64,000 nucleotides of DNA from Paratissierella sp033809995. Lineage in GTDB: Bacteria > Bacillota > Clostridia > Tissierellales > Tissierellaceae. Positions 63,837 to 64,000 of the stretch are shown here, in pieces. How positions within the stretch are numbered: position 1 is the stretch's first letter; the number at the start of each line of letters is the position of its first letter. The notes beneath the pieces are model-generated. The model was not told the DNA's origin and made no database searches. It was given only the letters and a program-made list of their open reading frames with translations. The translations under genes and the position numbers were made by a program. The stretch covers positions 1 through 64,000 of the forward strand of contig JAPXKQ010000005.1 in NCBI GenBank assembly GCA_033809995.1, given 5' to 3'.

Positions 63837-64000
63837 TCACTTTAAAAACCTTCTAACCAATCCAATCTTCTTTTCATTATAAGGTGGAAACTTTAAATTA
63901 GGTACAACTTTTCCCTTAGCCTTATAGATGCTTTTTTCGTGTGAAAACTCATCAAAGGTATATTTTGCATGATATCTACCCATTCCGCTATATCCAACAC
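63837..64000 (-). CDS. Aldehyde dehydrogenase, C-terminal end (cut by window end)
   Basis: The minus strand reads VGYSGMGRYHAKYTFDEFSH, EKSIYKAKGKV and PPYNEKKIGLVRRFLK to the stop at 63837-63839. This is the conserved end of class 3-type (AlkH-like) aldehyde dehydrogenases, in which SGMGxYHG...FSHxKS is diagnostic. The catalytic Cys and Glu lie outside the window. Confidence 0.9.
   Translation of the reverse strand, partial: VGYSGMGRYHAKYTFDEFSHEKSIYKAKGKVVPNLKFPPYNEKKIGLVRRFLK

Noticed and set aside
1..64000. tRNA or rRNA genes
   Set aside because: No cloverleaf with TTCGA-type arm and CCA-proximal stem or rRNA-like sequence was noticed on either strand by eye; a tRNAscan run would settle it.

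Overview
The window is AT-rich DNA with strong AGGAGG-type ribosome binding sites, frequent GTG/TTG starts and sigma54-type regulators. This points to a low-GC anaerobic member of the Bacillota, most likely Clostridia (Tissierellales or Peptostreptococcales-like; the genus is inference). The opening lspA-rluD-pyrR order is the one seen at the head of the Bacillus pyr operon, but here pyrR ends in a terminator and no pyr genes follow.

Layout. 1-6.3 kb: lspA end, rluD, pyrR, a TDT-family transporter, a two-component pair (kinase with a solute-binding sensor domain, and an NtrC-type sigma54 regulator), and a hemerythrin repair protein behind an FNR/HcpR-like box at about -41.5. 6.4-10.9 kb: a cysteine catabolism module made of a sigma54 activator, three matching upstream dyads, a -24/-12 promoter, L-cysteine desulfidase and a DAACS transporter. 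11-21.4 kb: a nucleotidyltransferase/phosphomutase-like fusion (probable ATT start) and a 2657-residue cyclic beta-1,2-glucan synthase. 21.6-22.6 kb: a CPBP protease and a small unknown gene.

22.9-41.4 kb is a defence island. A Wadjet system in the order jetD-A-B-C is followed, after a glyoxalase gene remnant, by an operon of four large genes plus a 59-residue zinc ribbon. The last large gene encodes a 1773-residue DEAH helicase with a DUF1998-like end, resembling DruE of Druantia. Its partners are a CoiA-like zinc-finger protein, a coiled-coil protein with a degenerate AAA domain, and a 355-residue unknown. I cannot assign this set to a named system, and it is the best candidate for something undescribed.

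41.5-46 kb is a patchy zone of small genes, decayed genes and repeats. It contains a SAM-clan-like riboswitch with its own terminator in front of an unknown 79-codon gene, a frameshifted acetyltransferase, and an AraC-phosphotransferase fusion disrupted by a 10-bp tandem duplication. 45.5-50.3 kb carries an esterase, a DUF6440 protein, a sirtuin and a large BTAD/AAA/TPR regulator. 50.4-54.2 kb encodes a three-subunit molybdenum hydroxylase whose FAD subunit has the four-cysteine spacing of 4-hydroxybenzoyl-CoA reductase. 54.5-55.3 kb has a GyrI-like protein and a sirtuin fragment. 55.5-63.4 kb looks like an N-acyl/D-amino-acid salvage cluster: RpiR regulator, permease, omega-amidase-like hydrolase, class A-like serine hydrolase, M20 peptidase, glutamate racemase and D-aminoacylase. 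The window ends with a small TPR-like gene and the 3' end of a leftward aldehyde dehydrogenase gene.
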